Translations under genes and position numbers: made by a program | Assembly: GCF_049537155.1 (NCBI RefSeq) | Contig: NZ_JBMVQZ010000003.1 | Location: 124,001-188,000 of the forward strand | DNA length: 64,000 nt | Reading direction: 5' to 3' | Source of the DNA: Limisphaera sp049537155 | GTDB lineage: Bacteria > Verrucomicrobiota > Verrucomicrobiia > Limisphaerales > Limisphaeraceae | In this document: piece after piece, positions 46,091 to 54,758 of the stretch | Layout of the letters: every line of letters starts with the position of its first letter | How positions within the stretch are numbered: the stretch's first letter is position 1 | The notes under the pieces: model-generated | What the model was told of the DNA's origin: nothing | The model's database searches: none | Seen by the model: only the letters and a program-made list of their open reading frames with translations

Positions 46091-46869
46091 AACCCCAGGG
46101 CGGTCAGCAGCGGGGTCAACCCCAGCGTCAGGAAGAAATTGGCCACCAGGATGGAAATCGAAGCCACCACCACCGCCTCCGTTGTGGCCCGTCCCACCCC
46201 CTCGGCGCCCAGCCCGCAGTTCAACCCCTTGTAACAGCCCACCAGGGCCACGATCCCGCCGTAGATCACCGCCTTGATCAGGCCGATCGTCACGTCAATC
46301 ACGCCCGTGTAACGCAGCATGTTGTGCCAGGCATACGCGGCGTCGATCCCCAGCAGACCCACGCCCACCAGATAACCGGCCCCGATGCCCACGGTGATGG
46401 CCTCGGCGGTCAGCAGGGGCAACGCGATGTGCGCCGCCAACAGCCGGGGCACCACGAGGTAATCCACCGGATGCGTGGCCAGCGTGCGCAACGCGTCAAT
46501 CTGCTCGGTCACCCGCATGGTCCCCAGCTCGGCCGCAATGGCCGCCCCCACACGCCCCGCCACCATCAAACCGGTGAGCACGGGGCCCAGTTCGCTGCAC
46601 ATGGACACGCTCACCACCGCCAGCGTGGCGGTGTCCATCTTGACCTTGTGGAACTGGAAGAAGGTCTGAGCCGCCAGGACCATTCCCGTGAACGCGCCGG
46701 TGACGAGGACGACCGACTGGGATTTCACCCCCATGAAGTGAATCTGGACCAGCACGTCCCGGGCATGGGCCCGACCCCGCAACAGCGAACCGAACGCCTC
46801 GCGGGCCAGCAGGGCCATCCGACCCAGACCGCACAGCCAGTCCGTCCACCAGGCGCATCCCCGGTTCAT
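46087..46869 (-). CDS. mlaE: phospholipid transport permease (MlaE)
   Basis: The 260-residue inner-membrane permease of the Mla system. It has the family core SQSVVLVTGAFTGMVLAAQTF, the MCE-interacting ELGPVLTGLMVAGRVGAAIAAELGTMRVTEQIDALRTL, and the C-terminal TTEAVVVASISILVANFFLTL. The ATG at 46869 fits. It is the first gene of the leftward mla operon; only the terminator of clpC separates them, so the operon must have its own promoter in a 98-bp gap. Confidence 0.93.
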   Translation of the reverse strand: MNRGCAWWTDWLCGLGRMALLAREAFGSLLRGRAHARDVLVQIHFMGVKSQSVVLVTGAFTGMVLAAQTFFQFHKVKMDTATLAVVSVSMCSELGPVLTGLMVAGRVGAAIAAELGTMRVTEQIDALRTLATHPVDYLVVPRLLAAHIALPLLTAEAITVGIGAGYLVGVGLLGIDAAYAWHNMLRYTGVIDVTIGLIKAVIYGGIVALVGCYKGLNCGLGAEGVGRATTEAVVVASISILVANFFLTLGLTPLLTALGL

Positions 46870-46900
46870 GGCGGCTTTTTAGCAAACGGGATCCCCGGCC

Positions 46901-46941
46901 AAAAGCAAAAGACACCGGCACCCCTGAGGGTGCAGGTGTCT
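46901..46941 (-). terminator. Rho-independent terminator of clpC
   Basis: On the minus strand the RNA folds as AGACACC-T-GCACCC-TCAG-GGGTGC-C-GGTGTCT (46941-46910), 13 base pairs with a single mismatch, followed by TTTTGCTTTT (46910-46901). It lies 27 bp after the clpC stop and before mlaE, so it separates the two operons. Confidence 0.9.
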
Positions 46942-46967
46942 GCCGGAACAGCCTCCGCGCGTGCTGC

Positions 46968-49463
46968 TCAGCCGGAAAGGGCGCCGGCGGCCGGTTCCTT
47001 CTGCTTGAACACCAGTTTGTCGCCCTCCACGGTGACCTGCACCGGCTCGCCCTCGTGGATGGTCCCGCGCAGGATCTCCTCGGCCAGCGGATCCTCCAGG
47101 TACCGCTCCACCGCACGGCGCATGGGCCGCGCACCATACTGCGGATCGTAACCCTTCTGGACGAGGAATTCCTTGGCCGCGGCATCCAGCTCCAGCCGGA
47201 TGTTCCGCTGCTGCAACCGGCTCAGCACCTTGCCCACCTCCAGGTCGAGGATGGCAATCAGATCCTGCTTGTTCAGCGGCCGGAACACGATCACGTCGTC
47301 CAGCCGGTTCAAGAACTCCGGCCGGAACACCCGCTTGGCCTCGTCCAGGATCTTTTCCCGGATCCGTTCGTAGGTCATCTCCTCGCTGGCCGGACCGAAG
47401 CCGATCGTGCCCTGCCGGCGGATCACCTCCGAACCCACGTTCGAGGTCATCAGGATGATCGTGTTGCGGAAGTTCACCACCCGACCCACGTTGTCGGTCA
47501 GCTTGCCCTCCTCCAGGATTTGCAACAGCATGTTCCAGACGTCCGGGTGGGCCTTCTCGATCTCGTCGAACAACACCACCGAGTACGGCTTGCGCCGGAC
47601 CTGTTCGGTCAGCTGACCGCCCTCCTCGTAACCGACGTAGCCGGGCGGCGAACCGATCAGCCGCGACACGTTGAACTTCTCCATGTACTCGCTCATGTCG
47701 AGCTGGATGAGCGACTTGCTGTCGCCGAACAACTGCTCGGCCAGCGTCTTGGCCAGGAGGGTCTTGCCCACGCCGGTGGGACCCAGCAACAGGAACGACC
47801 CGATGGGCCGCCGCGGATCCTTCAGATCGGCCCGCGAACGGCGCAGCGCCTTGCAAATGGCGGTCACCGCCTCGTGCTGGCCCACGATGACCTTCTCCAT
47901 CTCGGCCTCCGTGGCCAGCAGGCGCTGCATCTCGCCCTCGGCCATCCGCTGCAGCGGAATGCCGGTCCACTTGGACACGACCTCCAGGATGTCCTCCTCG
48001 TCCACGCGGACGCGCTTTTCCTCCCGGGTCATCCGCCAGTCGCGCAGCAGGGCCTCCAGTTTTTCCTTGGCCTGCTTCTCCTTGTCGCGCATCGCGGCCG
48101 CACCCTCGAAATCCTGGTTCTTGATGGCCTGTTCCTTGGCGGCCTTGATCTCTTCGATCCTGGCCTCGAGGGCCTTGATCTCCGGCGGCCGGATCATCGT
48201 GCTGATGCGCGCACGCGAACCCGCCTCGTCCATCAGATCAATGGCCTTGTCGGGCAGGTACCGGTCCGTGATGTAGCGCACCGAATACCGCACGGCCGCT
48301 TCCAGCGCCTTGTCGGTGTATTCGACCTTGTGATGTTCCTCGTACTTCGGCCGCAGCCCCTTCAGGATGAGAACCGTCTCCTCCGGCGAGGGTTCATCCA
48401 CACGGACCGCCTGGAACCGCCGCTCCAAGGCCGCGTCTTTCTCGATGTACTTGCGGTACTCGTTCAGCGTGGTGGCGCCGATGCACTGCAGTTCGCCCCG
48501 GCTGAGGGCCGGTTTGATGATGTTCGAGGCGTCCATCGTGCCCTCGGCCGAGCCGGCCCCCACGATGGTGTGCAGCTCGTCAATGAAGAGGATCACGTTG
48601 CGCGAGCGCCGGATCTCGTCCATCACGGCCTTGATCCGTTCCTCGAACTGGCCGCGATACTTCGTGCCGGCCACCATCAACGCCAGGTCCAGCGTGATCA
48701 GCCGCTTGTCGCGCAGGATCTCCGGCACGTTGCCGGCCGCGATCTCCTGCGCCAGTCCCTCCACGATGGCCGTCTTGCCCACGCCGGCCTCCCCGAGAAG
48801 CACCGGGTTGTTCTTCGTGCGCCGGCAAAGGATCTGGATCACCCGCTCGATCTCATTGCGCCGGCCGATCACCGGATCCAGCTCGCCCCGGCGGGCGATC
48901 TCGGTCAGATCCCGGCCGAACGCCTTCAGGGCGGGCGTTTTCACCTCGGCCTTCCGACCTGCCGCGGGCTTCTCCATCGGTTCCCCGCCGGATTCGTCCT
49001 GTTGCGAGGCAAAGTTCGGATCCAGCTCGCGCAGGATTTCCTGGCGGGTCTGCTCCAGATCCACGTCGAAACTCTTCAACACCTTGGCCGCCACACCGTC
49101 GCCCTCGCGCAGCAGGCCCAGCAGGATGTGTTCGGTGCCGACGTAGCTGTGATTGAGCGCCTTGGCCTCTTTCTGGGCCAGCGCCAACACCTTCTTCACG
49201 CGGGGCGTGAACGGGATGTTCCCCATCATCTTCTGGTCCGGACCCGTGCCGACCAGCTTTTCCACCTCCATCCGGACCGACTCCAGGTCAAGGCCCATGC
49301 GTTGCAGGACGTTGACAGCCACGCCCTGCCCCAGCTTCAGCAGACCGAGGAGCAAATGCTCCGTGCCCACGAAGTTGTGGTTGAATCGGTCAGCTTCCTT
49401 CCGCGCCAGCGCCAGCACCTGCTGCGCACGCGGCGTGAAGTTGCTCATGGACTCTTCGCTCAT
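46968..49463 (-). CDS. clpC: ATP-dependent Clp protease ATPase subunit ClpC
   Basis: AAA+ unfoldase that feeds substrates to ClpP. The ~831-residue protein has a double Clp N domain (FTPRAQQVLALARKEADRFNH; FTPRVKKVLALAQKEAKALNH), AAA-1 (GEAGVGKTA; ILFIDELHTIVGAG), a coiled UVR-like middle region, and AAA-2 (LGPTGVGKT; VLFDEIEKAHPDV; PPGYVGYEEGGQL). The loop IPFTP and the C-terminal basic end fit. The ATG at 49463 or 49448 (MSNFTPRAQ) is used; 49448 matches the family start better. ClpP and the usual ctsR-mcsA-mcsB partners are absent. Confidence 0.93.
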   Translation of the reverse strand: MSEESMSNFTPRAQQVLALARKEADRFNHNFVGTEHLLLGLLKLGQGVAVNVLQRMGLDLESVRMEVEKLVGTGPDQKMMGNIPFTPRVKKVLALAQKEAKALNHSYVGTEHILLGLLREGDGVAAKVLKSFDVDLEQTRQEILRELDPNFASQQDESGGEPMEKPAAGRKAEVKTPALKAFGRDLTEIARRGELDPVIGRRNEIERVIQILCRRTKNNPVLLGEAGVGKTAIVEGLAQEIAAGNVPEILRDKRLITLDLALMVAGTKYRGQFEERIKAVMDEIRRSRNVILFIDELHTIVGAGSAEGTMDASNIIKPALSRGELQCIGATTLNEYRKYIEKDAALERRFQAVRVDEPSPEETVLILKGLRPKYEEHHKVEYTDKALEAAVRYSVRYITDRYLPDKAIDLMDEAGSRARISTMIRPPEIKALEARIEEIKAAKEQAIKNQDFEGAAAMRDKEKQAKEKLEALLRDWRMTREEKRVRVDEEDILEVVSKWTGIPLQRMAEGEMQRLLATEAEMEKVIVGQHEAVTAICKALRRSRADLKDPRRPIGSFLLLGPTGVGKTLLAKTLAEQLFGDSKSLIQLDMSEYMEKFNVSRLIGSPPGYVGYEEGGQLTEQVRRKPYSVVLFDEIEKAHPDVWNMLLQILEEGKLTDNVGRVVNFRNTIILMTSNVGSEVIRRQGTIGFGPASEEMTYERIREKILDEAKRVFRPEFLNRLDDVIVFRPLNKQDLIAILDLEVGKVLSRLQQRNIRLELDAAAKEFLVQKGYDPQYGARPMRRAVERYLEDPLAEEILRGTIHEGEPVQVTVEGDKLVFKQKEPAAGALSG

Positions 49464-50143
49464 AGCCACGTTCAAGTTGCGCCATGCATTCCGCTTTGTC
49501 CAGTGCGGCGCCCGGATTCGCTGGCTTGGCGCAGGTGGTTCACTCGCCGCACCGCTTCATTCTGTCGGACAACTGCCGCCCGAACTGAAGCGGTACGTTC
49601 ATCCTCGCACTCCCGCACGAGGATCCGCCACCCTCGCGCCGCGGATGCCCGGCCCGGTCGCACCCCTCTGCACCCCCTCCGGTTTCCGGCTCCGCCCCTG
49701 CAGCCAAGTCGCGCACCGGCTCGAACGCCTCACCGGGCAGACGGTTGCAGGGCCTGATGCGACCTTCGCCGCCAAGATGCACAGTTTGCATCCATCCTTC
49801 AAGTCCCGTCCCCACCCGCTGCCACCGGGAAATCCCCGGTGGATCCAAATCCGCCATCCGCCGCCCGGCCGCCGCGGTCGCCGAAGTCTGCCACCGTCTC
49901 CTCCGGACGCGGCACCTGAAAAAACCTGCCTCTGTTCCCCCGGCGGCTCGCTGTGCACGCCCGGTGCCACACAGGCCCGCTCCACCCGAAAGGCGGCATG
50001 ACCAGAATTGGGCATTGGCCGAAACAGACCTCCCAGGCAATCTGGTCGCAACCGAATCGGTCCCGATCGAGTTCGGTCTGCTGCGCGGCAACCTGCGGGG
50101 TCCGCGCGGGTCAACAACCCCAATGGCACGTCCGAGGAAAAAA
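49464..50143. other. 680-bp gene-free region between clpC and the GH106 gene
   Basis: A divergent-promoter region: clpC is read leftward from 49463 and the GH106 gene rightward from 50144. No convincing coding sequence; the frames are Arg/Pro-rich and lack domains. No clear promoter hexamer or operator was found by eye, and GAGG at 50134-50137 is the ribosome-binding site of the GH106 gene. Confidence 0.5.
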
Positions 50144-52885
50144 ATGAAAGACCCGGCCACATCCGCGAGATCCCGGCCCTCGTTCCGTCCGCTTTTGCGT
50201 GCCACCATCCGGCGGTTCATCCCGGGCATGCTGCTCGCACTCGCCGGCCTGACCCCACCCGCACGCGCTGACGACGTCTGGCCGCCGATTACCCGGCAAA
50301 CCCGGCCGTGGACGTATTGGTGGTGGATGGGCAGTGCGGTGGACCAGACCAACCTCGTCCGTGAATTGACCCGTTATCGTCAGGCCGGGCTCGGCGGCGT
50401 GCACATCATCCCCATCTACGGCGCCAAAGGATGGGAGGACCGATACATCCCCTATCTGAGTCCGGCCTGGCTGGAGATGCTGGACTTTACCGTCCGCCAG
50501 GCGGCGAAGCTCGACCTGGGCGTGGACATGACCACGGGCACCGGCTGGTGCTTCGGCGGCCCGCGGGTCGCAGCAGACGAAGCCAACGCGCTCGTGGAAA
50601 CCCGGGAGTTCAAGCTGGAGGCCGGAGAACGCCTCGACGTCGTCTTCGATCGCACCCAGCTCCAGGCCCTGATGGCCTTCGGACCGGAAGGTCGGCGCGT
50701 GGATCTGCTGGACCGCCTGGCCGAAAATGGGACGCTGGACTGGAGCCCTCCCTCGGGTTCCTGGCAGGTCATCGCGGTATCCCAACGTTTCTCCGGACAA
50801 CGCGTGAAACGCGCCGCTCCGGGTGGCGAGGGCCCCATGCTCAATCTCTTCGAACCCCGCGCCATGACCAACTACCTCCGATGGTTCGACGAGGCTTTCG
50901 ACAACTACCGCGGTGCCATGCCGCGCGCCCAGTACCACGACTCCTACGAATACCGCTGTGACTGGGCACCCTCCCTGTTCGAGGAGTTCGAAAAACGCCG
51001 CGGATACCGGCTCCAGGACCATCTGGACGCCTTCGTCCACGGCGAACCGGCCGACCGCGCCGCACGCGTCAAATCCGACTACCGCGAGACCCTCTCGGAC
51101 ATCATGGCCGAAGTCACGCTCCCCCTCTGGACCGACTGGGCGCACCGACACGGATGGATCACCCGCAACGAGGCCCACGGATCGCCCGGTAACTGGATTG
51201 ACCTCTACGCAGCCGCCGACATCCCGGAGACCGAAATGTTCCACCGCGACCGGAACCGGCTCCTCTGCAAGTTCGCCTCCTCGGCCGCGCACCTCACCGG
51301 CCGGCCCCTGACCAGCAGCGAGACCGGCACCTGGTTGGCCGAGCATTTCACCGAGACCCTCGGTCAGATGAAGGAGCTCCTCGACGACCTCTTCCTCAGC
51401 GGCGTCAACCACATCTTCTACCACGGGACGTGTTATTCCCCCGACGAGGTGCCCTGGCCCGGCTGGCTCTTCTACGCCAGCTTCCAAATGAACCCGCGCA
51501 ATCCCATCTGGCGCGATGTGCCGGCACTGAATCTCTACGCCGCCCGGTGCCAGGCCGTCCTGCAGTCCGGCCGCCCCGATAACGACCTGCTGCTCTACTG
51601 GCCCGTCCACGACCTGTGGCACGACCCCTCCGGCACCGCCCGCAACCTCACCATCCACGCCCGCGACTGGTTCGAAACGCGGCCCATCGGACAAACCGCC
51701 CGGCAACTCTGGGACGCAGGCTATGCCTTCGACTACGTCTCCGATCGGTTTCTCCAAAAGGCCTCGGCACAGGCGCGCCGTGTGCACCTCTCGGGAGGCA
51801 GCTGGCGCGGCGTGGTGATCCCGCCCTGCCAGCACATGCCCCTGCCCACGCTCCAAAAGCTGATCCAACTGGCCGAAGCCGGCGTGCCCGTCTTCTTCGC
51901 CGGCGGCCTGCCCGCCGACGTGCCCGGCTGGGCGGACCTGGACAACCGCAGGGTCCGGTTCAACGAACTCTGCGCCCACGCCCGGAGGCTTGCGAACCGG
52001 GAGGAACCCTGCCTTTACATCGGCCGACTCCCATCAGCCCTGACCGCCGCGGGCATCCCGAGGGAGTCCATGGTGGAAGAGGCCGGCCTGCTGTTCATCC
52101 GGCGCGCCCTCCCCACGGGCCACTACTACTTCGTCGCCAACCGCTCCACAGACGAGGCCTTTGAAGGATGGATCACACTGGGCCGGCCCGCCCGATCCGT
52201 GCGCCTGCTCGACCCCATGACCGGCCGGTTCGGCGCACCTCCCCAGGCGCCCGCCGGCCCCGATCACGTCGCCCTCTATCTCCGCCTCTGGCCCGGTCAA
52301 TCCTGCATTCTTCAAACGGCTCCCACCCCCTTCGACGATCCGCCATGGACCTGGTGGACAGCCGCAGGCCCCGCCTTCACGCTCCGGGGTCGCTGGAGGG
52401 TGGAGTTCATCAGCGGCGGGCCCACCCTGCCCGCGGCCTACGAAACCGAAACCCTCGGTTCCTGGACCGACGGCGACGACCCGGAACGCAAACGCTTTGC
52501 CGGAACGGCCCGTTACACGCTCCAGTTCGATGCTCCGGCATGGCAGGCCTCCCGTTGGCGGCTCGACCTCGGGGCAGTGGCCCAAAGCGCCCGGGTCAGG
52601 CTCAACGGCCGTGAACTGGGCACGTTGCTCCAGGCACCCTGGCAGGTCATCGTCGAAGACCTTCGTACCAGCCACAACCTCCTCGAAATCGAGGTCACCA
52701 GCGTCGCCGCCAACCGCATCCGCGACCTCGACCGCCGCGGGGTCCCGTGGAAAAACTTTCACGACATCAACTTCGTCAACATCAACTACCGACCCTTCAA
52801 CGCCGCCGACTGGCCCATCCGGGAGTGCGGCCTGCTCGGCCCGGTCACACTGACTCCCGTGGAACCGCAACGAACCAACCGCTGA
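50144..52885 (+). CDS. secreted GH106 alpha-L-rhamnosidase
   Basis: Removes alpha-L-rhamnose from pectic or other polysaccharides. The 913-residue protein has an N-terminal signal peptide (GMLLALAGLTPPARA, cleavage near ARA-DD), then the GH106 core WTYWWWMGSAVDQTNLVREL, GLGGVHIIPIYGAKGWE, VDMTTGTGWCFGGPRV, RAQYHDSYEYRCDWAPS, TSSETGTWLAEHFTETLGQMKE and FYHGTCYSPDEVPWPGWLFYAS. The C-terminal part is a beta-sandwich domain (TLPAAYETETLGSW, RVRLNGRELGTLLQAPW) seen in GH106/GH2-like enzymes. GAGG lies before the ATG at 50144; 50123 is in frame but less likely. It starts the glycosidase cluster. Confidence 0.85.
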   Translation: MKDPATSARSRPSFRPLLRATIRRFIPGMLLALAGLTPPARADDVWPPITRQTRPWTYWWWMGSAVDQTNLVRELTRYRQAGLGGVHIIPIYGAKGWEDRYIPYLSPAWLEMLDFTVRQAAKLDLGVDMTTGTGWCFGGPRVAADEANALVETREFKLEAGERLDVVFDRTQLQALMAFGPEGRRVDLLDRLAENGTLDWSPPSGSWQVIAVSQRFSGQRVKRAAPGGEGPMLNLFEPRAMTNYLRWFDEAFDNYRGAMPRAQYHDSYEYRCDWAPSLFEEFEKRRGYRLQDHLDAFVHGEPADRAARVKSDYRETLSDIMAEVTLPLWTDWAHRHGWITRNEAHGSPGNWIDLYAAADIPETEMFHRDRNRLLCKFASSAAHLTGRPLTSSETGTWLAEHFTETLGQMKELLDDLFLSGVNHIFYHGTCYSPDEVPWPGWLFYASFQMNPRNPIWRDVPALNLYAARCQAVLQSGRPDNDLLLYWPVHDLWHDPSGTARNLTIHARDWFETRPIGQTARQLWDAGYAFDYVSDRFLQKASAQARRVHLSGGSWRGVVIPPCQHMPLPTLQKLIQLAEAGVPVFFAGGLPADVPGWADLDNRRVRFNELCAHARRLANREEPCLYIGRLPSALTAAGIPRESMVEEAGLLFIRRALPTGHYYFVANRSTDEAFEGWITLGRPARSVRLLDPMTGRFGAPPQAPAGPDHVALYLRLWPGQSCILQTAPTPFDDPPWTWWTAAGPAFTLRGRWRVEFISGGPTLPAAYETETLGSWTDGDDPERKRFAGTARYTLQFDAPAWQASRWRLDLGAVAQSARVRLNGRELGTLLQAPWQVIVEDLRTSHNLLEIEVTSVAANRIRDLDRRGVPWKNFHDINFVNINYRPFNAADWPIRECGLLGPVTLTPVEPQRTNR

Positions 52886-52888
52886 GTC

Positions 52889-54733
52889 ATGCACCCTCGA
52901 CATCCGGCTCTTCGAACCTGCCTGCTCGCAGCCCTCCTCGTCGGCGCGGCGCCCGTCCCGGCCGCCCCGGCCGCGTCCGGGTCCGCGCCCGAACCCGTGG
53001 ACCCCTCCGTGCTCCAGCGCATCTACGAGGAGGTGAAAACCCCGTACAAATACGGCATCGTCCTGCGCCCGCCCCCGCGGCTGAAGGTGGATTGCCCGAA
53101 TGTCTTCCGATTCGGCGGTCGCTGGTACATGGTCTACGTGCAGTTTGAAAACGACCCCGAGGGGTACACCACGCAACTGGCCGTCAGCGACGATCTTCTC
53201 CACTGGCAGCCGCTCGGAACGATCCTCGAACGCGGAGCCCCGGGCAGTTGGGACGCCGCCAACGCCGCCGGGGGGGTGGCTCTCGTGGACCCCGACTGGA
53301 ACGGCAGCCACGCGCTGTTTTCGTACGAGGGAGCCTTTTGGATGACCTACATCGGCGGGCCCCAGCCGGGCTACGAAAAACCCCCGCTGAGCATCGGCCT
53401 GGCCCACAGCCGGCATCCGGCCCAACCCCGGCCCTGGACCAAACTGCCCGCACCCATCCTGCGCGCGGATGATCCGGATGCCCGGCCCTTTGAATCGGGC
53501 GTGCTCTTCAAAAGCCACGTCATCCGCGACGATTCCCTCTCGTTGGGCGCCCCGTTCGTCATGTTCTACAACGCCCGTCCCGAACGGGGCGACGAAACCA
53601 TCGGCATCGCCCTCTCCGACGACCTCCGCACCTGGCGCCGCCTCGGCACCGAACCCGTCCTCTCCGCCTCGCGTCCGGCCCACCTCAAACACGGCGTGAT
53701 TTGCGGCGACCCCCAGACCGTCCGCATGCACGGACACTGGGTCATGTTTTATTTCGGCGCGTTTTGGAAACCCGGCGCCTTCGACACATTCGCCGTCTCC
53801 CGCGATCTCCGCCATTGGACCCCTTGGACCGGCCCTGACCTGGTCGCGCCCTCCGAGCCCTGGGACCGCGAGTTCGCCCACAAACCCTGGGTGCTCAAAC
53901 ACGACGGCGTGGTCTACCACTTCTACTGCGCCGTCGGCGACCAGGGCCGCGTCATCGCCCTGGCCACCTCGCGTGATTTGCGGGCCGAACCTCCCGCGCC
54001 GCCGGCCGACAGGCGTCCCACGCTCTGGCTCATCGGGGATTCCACCGTCCAAACCACCACCCCCGGCCAGATGGGTTGGGGCACGCAGCTGCCGCTGTTC
54101 TTCGACACCAACGCCGTTCGCATCGTCAACCGCGCCCGCGGCGGCCGCAGCAGTCGAACCTTCCTCACCGAGGGCCTCTGGGACAAGGTCCGCGCCGAAC
54201 TGCGGCCCGGTGACTTTGTCCTCATGCAGTTCGGGCACAACGACGGCGGACCTCTCGACGAGGGCCGCGCCCGCGCCAGCCTCCGTGGCACCGGCACAGA
54301 AACCGTCGCCATCACCAACCGCACCACCGGCGTCAGGGAAACCGTCCACACCTACGGAGCCTACCTCCGCACCTACATCCGGCAGACACGGGAACACGGC
54401 GCCACGCCAATCGTGCTCTCACCCGTCCCACGCAACCGCTGGGAAACCGGCCGCGTGTTGCGCAACCGGGAGGATTACGGCGGCTGGGCCGCCACCGTCG
54501 CCCGTGAAGAGGGCGTGCCGTTCGTGGACCTGAACGATCTGGTGGCCCGCCACTATGAGAGCGTGGGACCCGAACTCGTGCGGAACCGCTACTTCCGCGA
54601 AGGCGATCACACGCACACGACACCGGAAGGGGCCAGGGTCACCGCCGCCGTTCTGGCCCGTGCCCTGGCCGAACGGAAGGATCTGCCCCTCTCGCAGTGG
54701 ATCCGACCGCCCGAAGACCCAACCAGGCCCTGA
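52889..54733 (+). CDS. beta-propeller (GH43-like) fused to a rhamnogalacturonan acetylesterase (CE12-like)
   Basis: A 614-residue secreted protein with signal peptide (RTCLLAALLVGAAPVPAAPAA). Residues ~45-365 are a five-bladed beta-propeller of the GH43/GH32-like type (DCPNVFRFGGRWYMVY, GGVALVDPDWNG, FESGVLFKSHVI). Residues ~378-600 are an SGNH esterase with all blocks: GDSTVQTT (Ser), GGRSSRTF (Gly), GHND (Asn) and DHTHTTPEGA (Asp, His), matching rhamnogalacturonan acetylesterases. One chain could both cleave a glycosidic bond and remove acetyl groups. It lies 3 nt after the GH106 stop. The propeller's specificity is unknown; key acidic residues need alignment. Confidence 0.8.
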   Translation: MHPRHPALRTCLLAALLVGAAPVPAAPAASGSAPEPVDPSVLQRIYEEVKTPYKYGIVLRPPPRLKVDCPNVFRFGGRWYMVYVQFENDPEGYTTQLAVSDDLLHWQPLGTILERGAPGSWDAANAAGGVALVDPDWNGSHALFSYEGAFWMTYIGGPQPGYEKPPLSIGLAHSRHPAQPRPWTKLPAPILRADDPDARPFESGVLFKSHVIRDDSLSLGAPFVMFYNARPERGDETIGIALSDDLRTWRRLGTEPVLSASRPAHLKHGVICGDPQTVRMHGHWVMFYFGAFWKPGAFDTFAVSRDLRHWTPWTGPDLVAPSEPWDREFAHKPWVLKHDGVVYHFYCAVGDQGRVIALATSRDLRAEPPAPPADRRPTLWLIGDSTVQTTTPGQMGWGTQLPLFFDTNAVRIVNRARGGRSSRTFLTEGLWDKVRAELRPGDFVLMQFGHNDGGPLDEGRARASLRGTGTETVAITNRTTGVRETVHTYGAYLRTYIRQTREHGATPIVLSPVPRNRWETGRVLRNREDYGGWAATVAREEGVPFVDLNDLVARHYESVGPELVRNRYFREGDHTHTTPEGARVTAAVLARALAERKDLPLSQWIRPPEDPTRP

Positions 54734-54758
54734 CCTTTCAACCTCCATTCCCATCGCC

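Noticed and set aside
49472..49663. 63-residue frame just upstream of clpC (position of McsA/McsB in other phyla)
   Set aside because: Arg-rich, no zinc ribbon or UVR motif; likely chance frame.
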